A stretch of DNA of 64,000 bases from CBDCFV01 sp965216425 (GTDB lineage: Bacteria; Chloroflexota; Dehalococcoidia; Lucifugimonadales; UBA3495). The stretch lies in the NCBI GenBank assembly GCA_965216425.1, contig CBDCFV010000007.1:868001-932000 (forward strand), read 5' to 3'. The notes beneath the pieces were generated by a model. The model saw only the letters and a list, made by a program, of their open reading frames with translations. It was not told where the DNA came from and ran no database searches. This document shows positions 15,941 to 25,341 of this stretch, one piece after another. Both the position numbers and the translations under genes were made by a program. The first letter of the stretch is position 1. Every line of letters starts with the position of its first letter.

Positions 15941-17272
15941 TTATCCGTCTTCCGCACCGTAATCTTCCATAACCATGCGGGCGACCCGCCGGCCCATTCT
16001 TACCGAATAGTTGGTTCCGCGATCTTCCGGATAAATTTGGGTGGTGTTCGCCAAGTAGAGGCGATTGAACGGAGTCCGATGGTCGGGAATTCTCTGGCTG
16101 TAGTTGGGGCCGATTATGGGCTGCGCGCCGTCGACCTTGTGGTGGTGATATTCCAGTATCCAGGAACGGTCAAAGTCGGGGTTGAGCTTACGCAGGTGCG
16201 GGATAAAGTCTTCAAGCAGTTGTTCGGCGCTCTTCTGGTAAAGCTCGCTGTCGCGGCTGGGGTAGTTGCTGAAGTAGACGATATGGCGGCCGCCGTAGAG
16301 GCTCTTATCGATCATATTGGTGTGTTCAATGATGCCCACGAAGGGCAGTTCCTGGTCGGCGATGTTGATCCAGTACCTGTCGGTTAACGGGCGGTCGAGG
16401 ACCAGTATCATCAGGACTGCTGACAGATACTGGACATTGACAAGCTTGTCCTGGTAGTCATCGGGAAACGGGGGAACAAGACGGGTGAACACGTAGGATG
16501 GAGTGGTGGAAATGACGGCGTCGTAATGCCTGGTCTCAGGTGGAGCGCCGGGCAACTCGACCACCATGCCGCGGGCGACGCCCTCGTCTACGACCACTTG
16601 ATTCACGCCGGCCGAGATATGCACCTGACTGCCCAAGTCCCGGATGCGTTGGGCCAGAACGTCGAACACTTCGCTGAAGCTGCCCATTGGGTAGCCGAGG
16701 CGTTCCTTTTGCAGGCCCTTCCCACGCGACGCCACCCGCAAATATATCTTGCCCCACAGCCAGGTCATGCTGATTTGGTCGTAGAAATCGCCGAACTTGC
16801 CCCTCAGCAGAGGTTCCCAGATGACCTCATAGGCTCGTCTCCCCATGTACTTGATCAGCCAGTCCCGGGCGGTCACGCCCTCGAACTTGCGCCAGTCGCG
16901 GGTCTTCTGCAGGACAAAGGTCCACCAACCGACTCGCAGCCGCTGCATCAACGACAGGGGGGTAAACCGCAACAGATCAATGGGGGTGCTGAAGTTCCAA
17001 ATCGTCCCGCCGTGGTACAGGCCTACCTTCGACTCCAGCCACGCCAGCTTATGCCCCAAACCGAGTTCATGGACTAACTCGGTCATATCCGTGTCGCTTA
17101 CGAAGAGGTGGTGATATCCTTTCTCCAGCAACCCCCCGCCAACCTCAAATGTGGAGGCCTGACCGCCCAGAAAAGGGGCACGCTCGAACACTTCCACATA
17201 GTGGCCCTGCGTGCACAACTCGTATGCGGCTGCGAGCCCGGCGGCACCGCCTCCAATGATGCCCACTCTCAT
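15941..17272 (-). CDS. NAD(P)/FAD-dependent oxidoreductase (protoporphyrinogen oxidase/phytoene desaturase-like)
   Basis: A 443-aa flavoprotein. The N-terminal dinucleotide-binding motif GIIGGGAAGLAAAYEL is followed by VEVFERAPFLGGQAS, and a C-terminal FAD-contact segment reads LYLANTTQIYPEDRGTNYSV. It resembles amine-oxidase/phytoene-desaturase relatives often found in glycan or isoprenoid-lipid clusters. ATG 17272 overlaps the TGA of the upstream gene in an ATGA junction, so translation is coupled; the frame extends to 17413 but only in non-homologous sequence. Its place at the end of a YYY/Agl23/flippase-like cluster suggests it modifies a polyprenyl or lipid-linked glycan; this is inference. 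Confidence 0.82.
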   Translation of the reverse strand: MRVGIIGGGAAGLAAAYELCTQGHYVEVFERAPFLGGQASTFEVGGGLLEKGYHHLFVSDTDMTELVHELGLGHKLAWLESKVGLYHGGTIWNFSTPIDLLRFTPLSLMQRLRVGWWTFVLQKTRDWRKFEGVTARDWLIKYMGRRAYEVIWEPLLRGKFGDFYDQISMTWLWGKIYLRVASRGKGLQKERLGYPMGSFSEVFDVLAQRIRDLGSQVHISAGVNQVVVDEGVARGMVVELPGAPPETRHYDAVISTTPSYVFTRLVPPFPDDYQDKLVNVQYLSAVLMILVLDRPLTDRYWINIADQELPFVGIIEHTNMIDKSLYGGRHIVYFSNYPSRDSELYQKSAEQLLEDFIPHLRKLNPDFDRSWILEYHHHKVDGAQPIIGPNYSQRIPDHRTPFNRLYLANTTQIYPEDRGTNYSVRMGRRVARMVMEDYGAEDG

Positions 17273-18363
17273 GGCAGGTCTTCTTTCGCCCGCGGCATGG
17301 GACGTAAGGGGTTGGATGCAGCTTCCGGGTCGTGCGCCGAGACAGCGATCTGGGTGAGGGACAGATTTTGCCTCCAAGCGAGCGCCAGACCCACAAGGGT
17401 GACCGGCAGCCACAGGGCCACCAAGTGGACGAACCCGGAGTAAGCCGCGCCTATGGACGCGCCCACCCCCAGCGCGAGGAGCGTCTGCTGGGCCACCACC
17501 TCAAAGGGGCCAATGCCGCCGATGGCGGTTGGCAAAGCGGTCGCCAAATTGGAGGTGGCGGTCAGTAATACTATGACAAGTATCAGCACCCAAACCGACC
17601 CGAAGAGTTGATCGATGCCAAAGGAATAAGCGATCAAATAGTAGACGGCTCCCTCCATGAACCATACGGGCAACGAAAGCAGGAAAAGCGCCAAGTGTTG
17701 CTTGGGAGAGCGGAGAATCTGCAACCCGTTTACGAAGGAACCAACCCAGTCCTTGATTTTGGTCCTCATTTTTTCCGACGGGATGATCTTCGCGCACCAC
17801 AACACCAAGTCCAACGCACGTGGCCTTGTCACCAGGAGAGTCAAGAACACCAATCCACACACAAAAAAAGTTACTGCCGCACCGGCCACAATAACCCAGG
17901 TTATCCGGGTAGCTTCACTGGCGCCGTCGAATTGGCCCAATACCATCAACACCGGAGCGGCCACGGCGGCGAACACCAGCAGGGTCAACCCGTCGTACAC
18001 TCTCTCAACGGCCACCGTGGCCAAGGCCGTGCTGGTGGTGACCCTTTCCCGCCGTGCCAAGTAGTAGGACCGGACCAACTCGCCCAGCCGGGCCGGCAAC
18101 AGGTTATTGGCCATGTAGCCCATCACGACGACCGGATAAAGCCGTGTCACTGAACAGTTGATCACGGGAGAGAGCAGGAACTTCCAACGCGCCGAGCGGA
18201 AATAAACGGCCACGAAGTAAACACCTATGGCCGGCGCGACGTAGAGGTAGTTGGCTTCCAGGAGAGCAGAGCGGATATGGCCCAAGTCTACTTGGTAGAG
18301 CAGCAAGAGGAGGAACAGGATGCTTACCGCAACGGCGAGCCAGAATTGCCAGTTGTTAAACAT
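17269..18363 (-). CDS. Lysylphosphatidylglycerol synthase TM-domain / UPF0104 flippase-like membrane protein
   Basis: A 364-aa polytopic membrane protein of the LPG_synthase_TM (UPF0104, PF03706) type. About eight hydrophobic segments are visible, starting with FWLAVAVSILFLLLLLYQVDL. Family hallmarks are the MGYMANNLLPARLGELVRSYYL stretch in pieces, ERVYDGLTLL, and ATALPTAIGGIGPFEV. The family is implicated in lipid or lipid-linked saccharide translocation. I chose ATG 18363 for its position at the first membrane segment; the frame is open to a TTG at 18471 and no strong SD decides between them. Coupled to the FAD oxidoreductase by an ATGA overlap. Confidence 0.82.
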   Translation of the reverse strand: MFNNWQFWLAVAVSILFLLLLLYQVDLGHIRSALLEANYLYVAPAIGVYFVAVYFRSARWKFLLSPVINCSVTRLYPVVVMGYMANNLLPARLGELVRSYYLARRERVTTSTALATVAVERVYDGLTLLVFAAVAAPVLMVLGQFDGASEATRITWVIVAGAAVTFFVCGLVFLTLLVTRPRALDLVLWCAKIIPSEKMRTKIKDWVGSFVNGLQILRSPKQHLALFLLSLPVWFMEGAVYYLIAYSFGIDQLFGSVWVLILVIVLLTATSNLATALPTAIGGIGPFEVVAQQTLLALGVGASIGAAYSGFVHLVALWLPVTLVGLALAWRQNLSLTQIAVSAHDPEAASNPLRPMPRAKEDLP

Positions 18364-18530
18364 TGGTGAATTAATTTCCAAGTTGAAAGCGTTGTATCGA
18401 CCGGTGCGCGCGGGAAGAAAGCCCACATGCTTCCCCAGCGACGTCCTCAGGTTGCGGAGCAGCCAAAGCAAAGCGGGGATGCCCAGTATAATCGAGCGGC
18501 AGTTGATAGCTCAAGGATGACCTTGTAACC

Positions 18531-21167
18531 TCACGGCAGGAAACTATAGTACTCCGACGTGAACCAGTCGGCATCGAGGTCTCGGAAGACCAAGTAATTT
18601 ATTCCGTCGGCCCAAGACTCGCGGTTCGTGGCGACCTTACCGAAATAATTGAAGTCCGCGCTCAATTGCCGGGTGCTGGGAAGCCCGCGAATACCCCACT
18701 GGGAGCCTTCGTCCTGACGGTTTTCGTGAGGGCGACGATAGCTCTCGGGAAACCACAGCAGGTCCCGGAAGGGACCTTCCCTCTCATTTACGACCTTGGA
18801 CTCGACGTCGTCGCCGCCATGGTTTGCCTTGAGCAAAAGGGTCCCAGAAGCCTGCTCTTCAGACACAGGGTTGCAGCTATCGTTCCACCCGTCCTCTCCT
18901 TCGGCCTTGAAGCACCCGAACTGTACAAGACCGTCTTCCTGTTGATGCCGGACGTACCATTGGAAGGGGTACCACATATCATAATCGACAAGCACCGGGT
19001 TGCCTTCTCCATCACTGCCTTCGAATGCGCGACGGTCCAACTCCTGAAAAGTCCTGGGCAGGTCTGAACTGCCTTGAGCGTAGACCAGTATCTCGATGTT
19101 TGAATCGTCGTAGGTGTAGGTGGCCCGAAAAGCCGCTACAGTACCGAAGATCAACAGGAGGCCCGCCAAGCCCATAGCCGCTAACGACAACCCAGTGGAC
19201 GGCCTCGACATGCGGACGAACCAAGCTGCTGCCAGCGCCGCCGCCGCAACCGTGAACAACAAGCCCCATTGGGCCAAGGACAGGCCATTGCTGCCGTTTA
19301 CATAACTGTAGAGCAAATACACAGCAGCCACGGCGGTCAATGGCGGCAAGAACAACAAAGTCACTCTCCCGCGTCTGAACACGAGCCGCCATCTTACATT
19401 TTCGAACAATTCGCCCAGGAACATCCCTGTCAGAAGGATGAAAGGCAGTGTGATGTTTACCAGAAGCCAAGGCATCTTTTCCGAAGCGACTGTGTAACCC
19501 AGCAGGGTGACACCCGCCCAAAAGGAGAGGGCGAGACCGGTTACGTCTCCCCTTCTCCAGAAGTAAACGAACGCGGCCAGGCCAAATATTACCGGCAACA
19601 GTTCGTAAACCGAGAGACCGACGAAATAGTAATACCAAGGCTGGTTGCCCCGGGCGAAATCCTGCTGGGCAATCCAATACCCCATTCCCTGCCACGCGCC
19701 GCTGAAGAGACCGGCGAAATTGGAAAATGCGGTGGTGTAAAGGGTGGTCCAGATGCCGTAGAAGATGACGGCGCACACCAGCCAGGCTTTGCCCAGCCAT
19801 CGCACTCCAACGTAGATCGAAACGGCCAATCCGCCAGCCAGCAGTCCGCCAACCACCAGCACGGCGACCGGCAGGACATTGGAGTCCGCGTTGACCGGAA
19901 GTCCGCTGGGAAGCACAGTTCGCGCTACAGCCTCCACGTCGACGAACGCGGTAAAACATGACAGGTAGACAACCGCCGAGACTGCCGGCAGCAGGAGGAC
20001 CAGTGTGCTTCTCCGCAAGCCACGCCGTGCGGAGACAACTACAACCACGGCCAATCCCGCCAAGGCTGTCGCAATCAGGATGTCCGCTGCCAAGGTAGCG
20101 GGCCCAAAGGAGATTGAACTCCAAGGACGGAACATCAGCATGAAAACGGCGGCGGCAGAGGCCGCAGGAGCTATGACTCCGGAAACCTTTGAGAGGATAT
20201 TGGACACAGACCTGGACCCGGATCCCTCTGACCCCACACTACCCAAAGGGTTAGCCAGCCAAAGGATTACGGTCAGCAGTGCGCCGACGATGGCGTGGAA
20301 CAACAAGGGTGCATCATAGATTGGCAAGACTACGTAGGGAGCCGACCATTCCGGCGCCCCGACGATTCCCTGTGATACTCCAACCGGGCTGACCAGCGTC
20401 AGCCCCAAGACACCCTGGAACAGCCCCGCCAAGGGCACCCACTGGGGCAGGGTCAGCGTCAAGAGCAGTAGCAGAAAGCCAGCGGGGCCGGCTAGTTCCG
20501 AAAACCGGACCCGCCCCAGGGCCCAAGGCACCAAGTTTGGCAACGCAAGCAAGAACATCAACGCACCGAATACCAGCGTCACTATATAGGCGGTCTCCTT
20601 GGTAGTGAACATCAAGGCCAGTATCGCCGCAGCGAAGTACAGATAACGGTTTTTGCTTTCGTGGACGTAACGCCACATGAGGATGAAGAGAAAAGTCACC
20701 CAGAAGGCCATGAGGATATCGTTCCGTCCGAACCGACTGAAATACAGCAGAGCCGGCGACAGGGCCAGCATAACCGAGGCTATGACCGCGCCCGCTTTGC
20801 CGATGTGGTCACGGAGGAAATATGGCAAGGCCACCAATGCTGTTCCGAACAGCGCGTAGCAGAGGCGCGCTACGAAATCGGTGTCTCCCAAGAACCGGAG
20901 CAACAAGGCAACCAATTCAATCTGGAAGGGGCCGTGCATCCAGGGAGAGTGGATATATTCCATACCTTGGGCGAGCTTCCAGGAGAAATGGAGATGAATG
21001 GCCTCGTCGTAGTGCATGGCGCGGTCATCCAGTTCCCAAAGCCGCAACCCCAACGCGGCAGCGGTCAAAAGCAGGAAGGCCGCTTCCAACCATCCAAACC
21101 GGACCGCAAGGCGGAAGCGAGGCATCCGCTTCCTGATCAAGACGTTGCTAACCCTGGTCATTGCCAT
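18531..21167 (-). CDS. Agl23-like glycosyltransferase-family membrane protein (TIGR03663)
   Basis: An 878-aa integral membrane protein with more than ten hydrophobic segments. The N-terminal ELDDRAMHYDEAIHLHFSW carries the DExxH-like acidic loop found in GT-C/PMT-fold glycosyltransferases that use polyprenyl-phosphate sugars. The overall pattern matches TIGR03663, called flippase activity-associated protein Agl23, which occurs next to YYY-motif proteins in Chloroflexi and archaea. The C-terminus is a soluble domain of about 200 residues with a DMWYPFQWYVRH segment. ATG 21167 overlaps the end of the YYY gene by 20 bases, which indicates co-translation. Donor and acceptor are unknown. Confidence 0.82.
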   Translation of the reverse strand: MAMTRVSNVLIRKRMPRFRLAVRFGWLEAAFLLLTAAALGLRLWELDDRAMHYDEAIHLHFSWKLAQGMEYIHSPWMHGPFQIELVALLLRFLGDTDFVARLCYALFGTALVALPYFLRDHIGKAGAVIASVMLALSPALLYFSRFGRNDILMAFWVTFLFILMWRYVHESKNRYLYFAAAILALMFTTKETAYIVTLVFGALMFLLALPNLVPWALGRVRFSELAGPAGFLLLLLTLTLPQWVPLAGLFQGVLGLTLVSPVGVSQGIVGAPEWSAPYVVLPIYDAPLLFHAIVGALLTVILWLANPLGSVGSEGSGSRSVSNILSKVSGVIAPAASAAAVFMLMFRPWSSISFGPATLAADILIATALAGLAVVVVVSARRGLRRSTLVLLLPAVSAVVYLSCFTAFVDVEAVARTVLPSGLPVNADSNVLPVAVLVVGGLLAGGLAVSIYVGVRWLGKAWLVCAVIFYGIWTTLYTTAFSNFAGLFSGAWQGMGYWIAQQDFARGNQPWYYYFVGLSVYELLPVIFGLAAFVYFWRRGDVTGLALSFWAGVTLLGYTVASEKMPWLLVNITLPFILLTGMFLGELFENVRWRLVFRRGRVTLLFLPPLTAVAAVYLLYSYVNGSNGLSLAQWGLLFTVAAAALAAAWFVRMSRPSTGLSLAAMGLAGLLLIFGTVAAFRATYTYDDSNIEILVYAQGSSDLPRTFQELDRRAFEGSDGEGNPVLVDYDMWYPFQWYVRHQQEDGLVQFGCFKAEGEDGWNDSCNPVSEEQASGTLLLKANHGGDDVESKVVNEREGPFRDLLWFPESYRRPHENRQDEGSQWGIRGLPSTRQLSADFNYFGKVATNRESWADGINYLVFRDLDADWFTSEYYSFLP

Positions 21168-23595
21168 CGCCGTGGACGTAGCCCTTCGGGTTTATCGGAG
21201 AATACTCGTATATAGTTACGCTGCCCCGCCGGAACACGGTTCTCAAAATTGTGTCCAACTCCTCCATATTCTCCTGGCCATAGGTCTCTTTTTCGCGGTC
21301 TCCCCAATATATGTACCGCACTCCGTACCGTTCCAGGACACGCCGAACCTCGCCAACGTCGTTGCTCTGGTAGATGACAGCTACGTCCGCCCTGCGCCCT
21401 TCCATTGGCTCGTAGCTGCCTCGCCACTGCAATTCGTGGCCCTCCCAGCCGAGAATGGTGGGCAATCCAGTGCTGGCGGAGATTCTACCGTAATCGGAAT
21501 AATCTTGCCCCACGGCTTCCACGATCCGCCCCGGGGGCGCTTGGTCCCGCAGCCATTGGATAGCGGCGTACTCTCCCGGTATTGACTCCTCGACGAACGC
21601 AAGGCCATCCAAGGTGTTGTCGGCAAAACTGTGTCCGTCATGCAGCAAACCCGTACGGTCCAGCACCGCGCCCACCGGGTAATACAGGGAAGCCACCAAG
21701 AGAACAAGAAGCACCCAAGTCCAACAAAGTCTTCCGGCATGCGTCAGACGACGTTTAATGCGGAACAACGGTCTTTGCCGTTCTTGCCGAGATGCCGGCG
21801 CGGGATTCGTCCTTCTGGACCGCCAAAACCACAGTCCATAGGCACCAACCACCGCCAGCATGAGCCATACTTGGTAGTAGACCTTAAAGACGGTGTTCAT
21901 ACGGTTGCCGAACAGGTCAGCCACGTAGAACAGTTCCACGCCCACCAGCAAGTAGACGGACAGAGTGAACAGCAGCAGAGGAAACGCACTGACGGCGAGG
22001 TCACGTTGGCGGACTCGTTGCGCCGTACTGACCGCCGCCACAACGACCAAGGCGATTCCCGGCAAGACCCAGAGGGCCCGGCCGCCGATCGCGCCGAGGT
22101 TTGCTCCCAAGCCTGTATCGGAGTTGGAGTTCCAGAGTACTAAAGCCACCCAAGCCAGCAAAGGCAGAACCGCTATTACACCTATCGACACAATAGCGGA
22201 CAATTGCCGCCGACCCGGTCGGGGCAACTGGGCCAGTTGCACCAAAGCGAAAGTGGCCCCAAGGGTGAAAAACAGCCCCATGACAATGAAGAACAAGAAG
22301 GGACGAGAAGGCGGGCCGGTCCATGGCGACACTCCCGATGCTTGAGTGTCGAGGGTCAAGTAATAGGGCAAGAACAGGACCACCGCCAACACCAGAACAG
22401 GCAGGAGCATGACAACGGCAGACCAGGCAACTTTCCTCGGGTTGCCCCGTTCCTGGCTGTACGATTTGAGCAAGACCACGACAGCCAACACGCCGGCCAA
22501 TAAGGGAAAGTCCCAAGCATTGATAAACGCAAGGGAGCCAAGGAATAGAGCGATGGCAAGGAACTCGACCGGGTGATGACGCAGCCACGCGACTCCCAGT
22601 CTGTCTCCAGACATGAAAACGTTAAGGCAAAGGGCCAATCCCAGCACCACGAAGGGCAAACTGAGAACATGGGCGTGCAAGTCCCCCAATACGAAGCTGA
22701 ACATGGGGAATTCGGTGATGGTATAGTCGAGGCTCTGTCCACCGGACAAAGTGTCGATCACCCGCGTTGCCCGCCACCACCACAAATGACCGTCGGGGAA
22801 TAATCCCTGGCCCGTGGTTGCGCCGTCCAAGCCCTTCATCCCTACCCACTGCCAGAAACCTTCGCCGCCCCAGCCGCGAAGGTGGCTGAACTCCAGCGCC
22901 CCCTCCAGGTTTCCAATAACCGCCAGCAGAACGGCACCCAACATTCCGTAGGACATCGCAGCTTGGCGGCGCGCGCCGGACAGACGCACCAAGTTGTAGA
23001 CAATGCCGAAGGCTGCGGTTGCAGCCAAGGCGGAGACCAAGGAGATAGACAGGTTGTAGCTGATGCTGGAAGCGATGCCGGTGAGCTTGGTCAGCAACGC
23101 CATGGCGAAATGACCGAAATAATAATAGCTGATGGAATGGCCAGCCAGCCAAGGGTCCTCCGGGGGGAAATGCCGGGCTTGCAGCACAGCGTTCAAAAAG
23201 GCGAAGTCCATCGGCTTTTCGGTGTGGTTTATCCCAGGGGCGCTGGATACTACGCTCAGCCACAGCAGGAAAAACGCCAGAAAGACAACCTCGGAAACTA
23301 TGATTGTGCGGTGTTCGGCGATCAGGAAACGCCTTAGCTGACGCCATTGGGTGCGGAGGATAAATCCGCAAGCGACCGCCATGACCAAAAGGATGCCGAC
23401 GATGACAGCTTGGGAGTTTGGGATGAAACCGGTTAACCCAAGCACCCATAGGATGTAAGATGCAAGAATCAACGCCAACGGTTTCGCCAAGGTGTACCCA
23501 CGGTCCGGGAGCCTACTGAAGAGGGCAAACGCCAATGGCAGGCCCAAAAGTCCCAAGAGGTGGATGGAGAGGAACCAGATTAAGGCGTCAATCAC
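21148..23595 (-). CDS. YYY-motif membrane protein (DUF2298, TIGR03662)
   Basis: An 815-aa membrane protein with many hydrophobic segments. The family-defining SYYYFGHF lies near residue 160, following PEDPWLAGHS, and LDYTITEFPMFSFVLGDLHAH is a second conserved block. DUF2298/YYY proteins are predicted membrane glycosyltransferase-like proteins restricted largely to Chloroflexi and archaea and paired with TIGR03663 proteins, as here. The C-terminal soluble part contains IQWLRDQAPPGRIVEAVGQDYS, reminiscent of the periplasmic domain of GT-C enzymes. Start GTG 23595 is the first plausible one; no SD is evident. Transcription probably continues from ftsY 70 bases upstream. Confidence 0.85.
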   Translation of the reverse strand: MIDALIWFLSIHLLGLLGLPLAFALFSRLPDRGYTLAKPLALILASYILWVLGLTGFIPNSQAVIVGILLVMAVACGFILRTQWRQLRRFLIAEHRTIIVSEVVFLAFFLLWLSVVSSAPGINHTEKPMDFAFLNAVLQARHFPPEDPWLAGHSISYYYFGHFAMALLTKLTGIASSISYNLSISLVSALAATAAFGIVYNLVRLSGARRQAAMSYGMLGAVLLAVIGNLEGALEFSHLRGWGGEGFWQWVGMKGLDGATTGQGLFPDGHLWWWRATRVIDTLSGGQSLDYTITEFPMFSFVLGDLHAHVLSLPFVVLGLALCLNVFMSGDRLGVAWLRHHPVEFLAIALFLGSLAFINAWDFPLLAGVLAVVVLLKSYSQERGNPRKVAWSAVVMLLPVLVLAVVLFLPYYLTLDTQASGVSPWTGPPSRPFLFFIVMGLFFTLGATFALVQLAQLPRPGRRQLSAIVSIGVIAVLPLLAWVALVLWNSNSDTGLGANLGAIGGRALWVLPGIALVVVAAVSTAQRVRQRDLAVSAFPLLLFTLSVYLLVGVELFYVADLFGNRMNTVFKVYYQVWLMLAVVGAYGLWFWRSRRTNPAPASRQERQRPLFRIKRRLTHAGRLCWTWVLLVLLVASLYYPVGAVLDRTGLLHDGHSFADNTLDGLAFVEESIPGEYAAIQWLRDQAPPGRIVEAVGQDYSDYGRISASTGLPTILGWEGHELQWRGSYEPMEGRRADVAVIYQSNDVGEVRRVLERYGVRYIYWGDREKETYGQENMEELDTILRTVFRRGSVTIYEYSPINPKGYVHGDGNDQG

Positions 23596-23665
23596 GGGAT
23601 GGCCGGTTTTCGGTCAGCGGATGCGGCAGTGAACGTACAGGGCCGCAGCGCTTGGGGGTCGCGGC

Positions 23666-24622
23666 TCAGTTGACCGGAGCCAGCAGGGCGTCGACAAAGT
23701 CCTGGGTGTCGAATGGCGCCAAGTCTTCCAACTGTTCTCCGGTGCCGATGAACATAATAGGGACCTGCAATTCCTGCTTTATTGCCAAGACGATGCCGCC
23801 GCGGGCGGTGCCGTCCAGCTTGGCCAGGAATATTCCGGTGCAGTCCACGGCCTCTTTGAATGACTTGGCTTGGGCAAGTCCGTTGTGGCCGGTGGTGGCG
23901 TCCAGCGTCAAAATAACCTGGTGGGGCGCGGTTGGATCCAAGCGCTTCAGCACCCGGTTAATCTTGCCAAGCTCTTCCATCAAGTTGGTCTTGGTGTGCA
24001 AACGGCCAGCGGTGTCGATAAACAGGACGTCAGCGCCACGTGCTTTGCCTGCTTGGTAGGCGTCGTAGGCCACGGCCCCAGGATCTGCACCAGAGCGGTG
24101 GCTGATGACTTCTACACCTACCCTACCGCCCCAGATTTCCAACTGCTCAGCGCCCGCCGCCCGGAAGGTGTCGGCGGCCCCGAGGATAACCTTTTTCCCT
24201 GCTTGTTTGTAGTAGTGGGCCAGCTTGGCGATACTGGTGGTCTTGCCGACTCCGTTCACGCCCACCATCAGCACTACGTATGGGGATGCCTCATCGACTG
24301 AATCCAGCCAGGGATCGTTGGATTCACCAGGGTGCAGGTCACGCACCAACGCCTCTTTCAGGATTTGGAAAACTTGGTCGGCATCCTCCAGTTTTTCATC
24401 CCTTACCCGCGCCTTCATCTCGTCGATGATACGGAGGGATGTATCTACTCCCACGTCGGAAGAGATCAGTATCTCTTCCAGTTCCTCCCATACCGAGTCA
24501 TCCAAACGGGATGAGCGCAGCACGTTGAGGATTCGCCCAAACCATCTTCCCCGGCTGGGCTCTACTCCGGTCGCCGTGCGCTTCTTGTTATCTTCGCGGT
24601 TGCGCTTAAAAATACCAAGCAT
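23666..24622 (-). CDS. ftsY: Signal recognition particle receptor FtsY
   Basis: A 318-aa SRP-receptor GTPase that docks ribosome-nascent-chain complexes to the translocon. All SRP GTPase motifs are present: G1 GVNGVGKTTSIAKLA, the DTFRAAGAEQLEIW insertion box, G3 DTAGRLHTKTNLMEEL, G4 LAKLDGTARGG and the closing GTGEQLEDLAPFD. The N-terminal acidic region is very short, as usual in this phylum. It starts at ATG 24622, 17 bases after the rnc stop; rnc-ftsY linkage is common in bacteria. Confidence 0.95.
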   Translation of the reverse strand: MLGIFKRNREDNKKRTATGVEPSRGRWFGRILNVLRSSRLDDSVWEELEEILISSDVGVDTSLRIIDEMKARVRDEKLEDADQVFQILKEALVRDLHPGESNDPWLDSVDEASPYVVLMVGVNGVGKTTSIAKLAHYYKQAGKKVILGAADTFRAAGAEQLEIWGGRVGVEVISHRSGADPGAVAYDAYQAGKARGADVLFIDTAGRLHTKTNLMEELGKINRVLKRLDPTAPHQVILTLDATTGHNGLAQAKSFKEAVDCTGIFLAKLDGTARGGIVLAIKQELQVPIMFIGTGEQLEDLAPFDTQDFVDALLAPVN

Positions 24623-24639
24623 GAAGCAATGTCGATAGT

Positions 24640-25332
24640 CTAAAGGCCCGAGAGTTGGCGCAGGGCGTGGGCGGCAGCGTTCTGCTCGGCGTCGTTGCGT
24701 CTTCCCCCACGCCCTATGCCAATGGATTGTCCGTCCACGAGCACTTCAACTGTGAACGAGGGAGCATGGTCGGGGCCTTCAGTAGAGATCAAGTGATAAC
24801 GCGGAGAGGGAATGCCCTTGCTTTGAACGTGCTCCTGCAACCGCGTTTTGGAGTTCTCGATAGGGGGACCTTCGGCTTGCAGCACTTCCAGTTGAGGTTC
24901 CAAGAGGCGCAGAACAAACCGCTTGGCATGGTCGTAGTCCTGATCCAAGTACACTGCCGCCACCACGGCTTCAAAGGAAGCTGCAAGGATCGAGTCCTTT
25001 TCACGGCCTCCATTCGCCTCCTCACCCTTCCCAAGCACCAAGAATTCTCCCACTCCCAAACGCCGTGCCAAAGCGGCCAACGATTCACTACGAACCAATG
25101 CGGCTCGTTGTTTGGTCAACTCACCCTCGCTGAAAAGAGGAAACCTGCGGAAGAGCTCGGTAGACACCGTGAGCTCTATAACCGAGTCACCCAAGAACTC
25201 CAAGCGTTCGTATGACTGTGAGGGCTCTCCCGCTTGTTCGTTGAGGAAGGACCGGTGGACCAGTGCCTGTCGAAGCAGCCCTGGGTCTCGAAATTTCAAG
25301 CCCAAGGCCGCTTCCAAGCATTCCAAGGTCAC
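24640..25332 (-). CDS. rnc: Ribonuclease III
   Basis: A 230-aa double-stranded-RNA endonuclease for rRNA and mRNA processing. The RNase III signature YERLEFLGDSVIEL is near residue 42, the second acidic cluster FEAVVAAVYLDQDY near 120, and a C-terminal double-stranded RNA-binding domain runs from about 160 (NSKTRLQEHVQSKG ... NDAEQNAAAHALRQL). Start GTG 25332 has AAGGG about seven bases upstream. It follows the DsbA-like gene by 9 bases and precedes ftsY by 17, so the three are probably one transcript. Confidence 0.95.
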   Translation of the reverse strand: MTLECLEAALGLKFRDPGLLRQALVHRSFLNEQAGEPSQSYERLEFLGDSVIELTVSTELFRRFPLFSEGELTKQRAALVRSESLAALARRLGVGEFLVLGKGEEANGGREKDSILAASFEAVVAAVYLDQDYDHAKRFVLRLLEPQLEVLQAEGPPIENSKTRLQEHVQSKGIPSPRYHLISTEGPDHAPSFTVEVLVDGQSIGIGRGGRRNDAEQNAAAHALRQLSGL

Positions 25333-25341
25333 CGTCAGCCC

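Noticed and set aside
15626..16387. 253-codon plus-strand frame
   Set aside because: It runs through the MITE-like element and antisense to the FAD oxidoreductase gene; its middle (AYGNL...PPARERPENEKA) is simply the translated repeat, also seen in the frame at 26192-26494.
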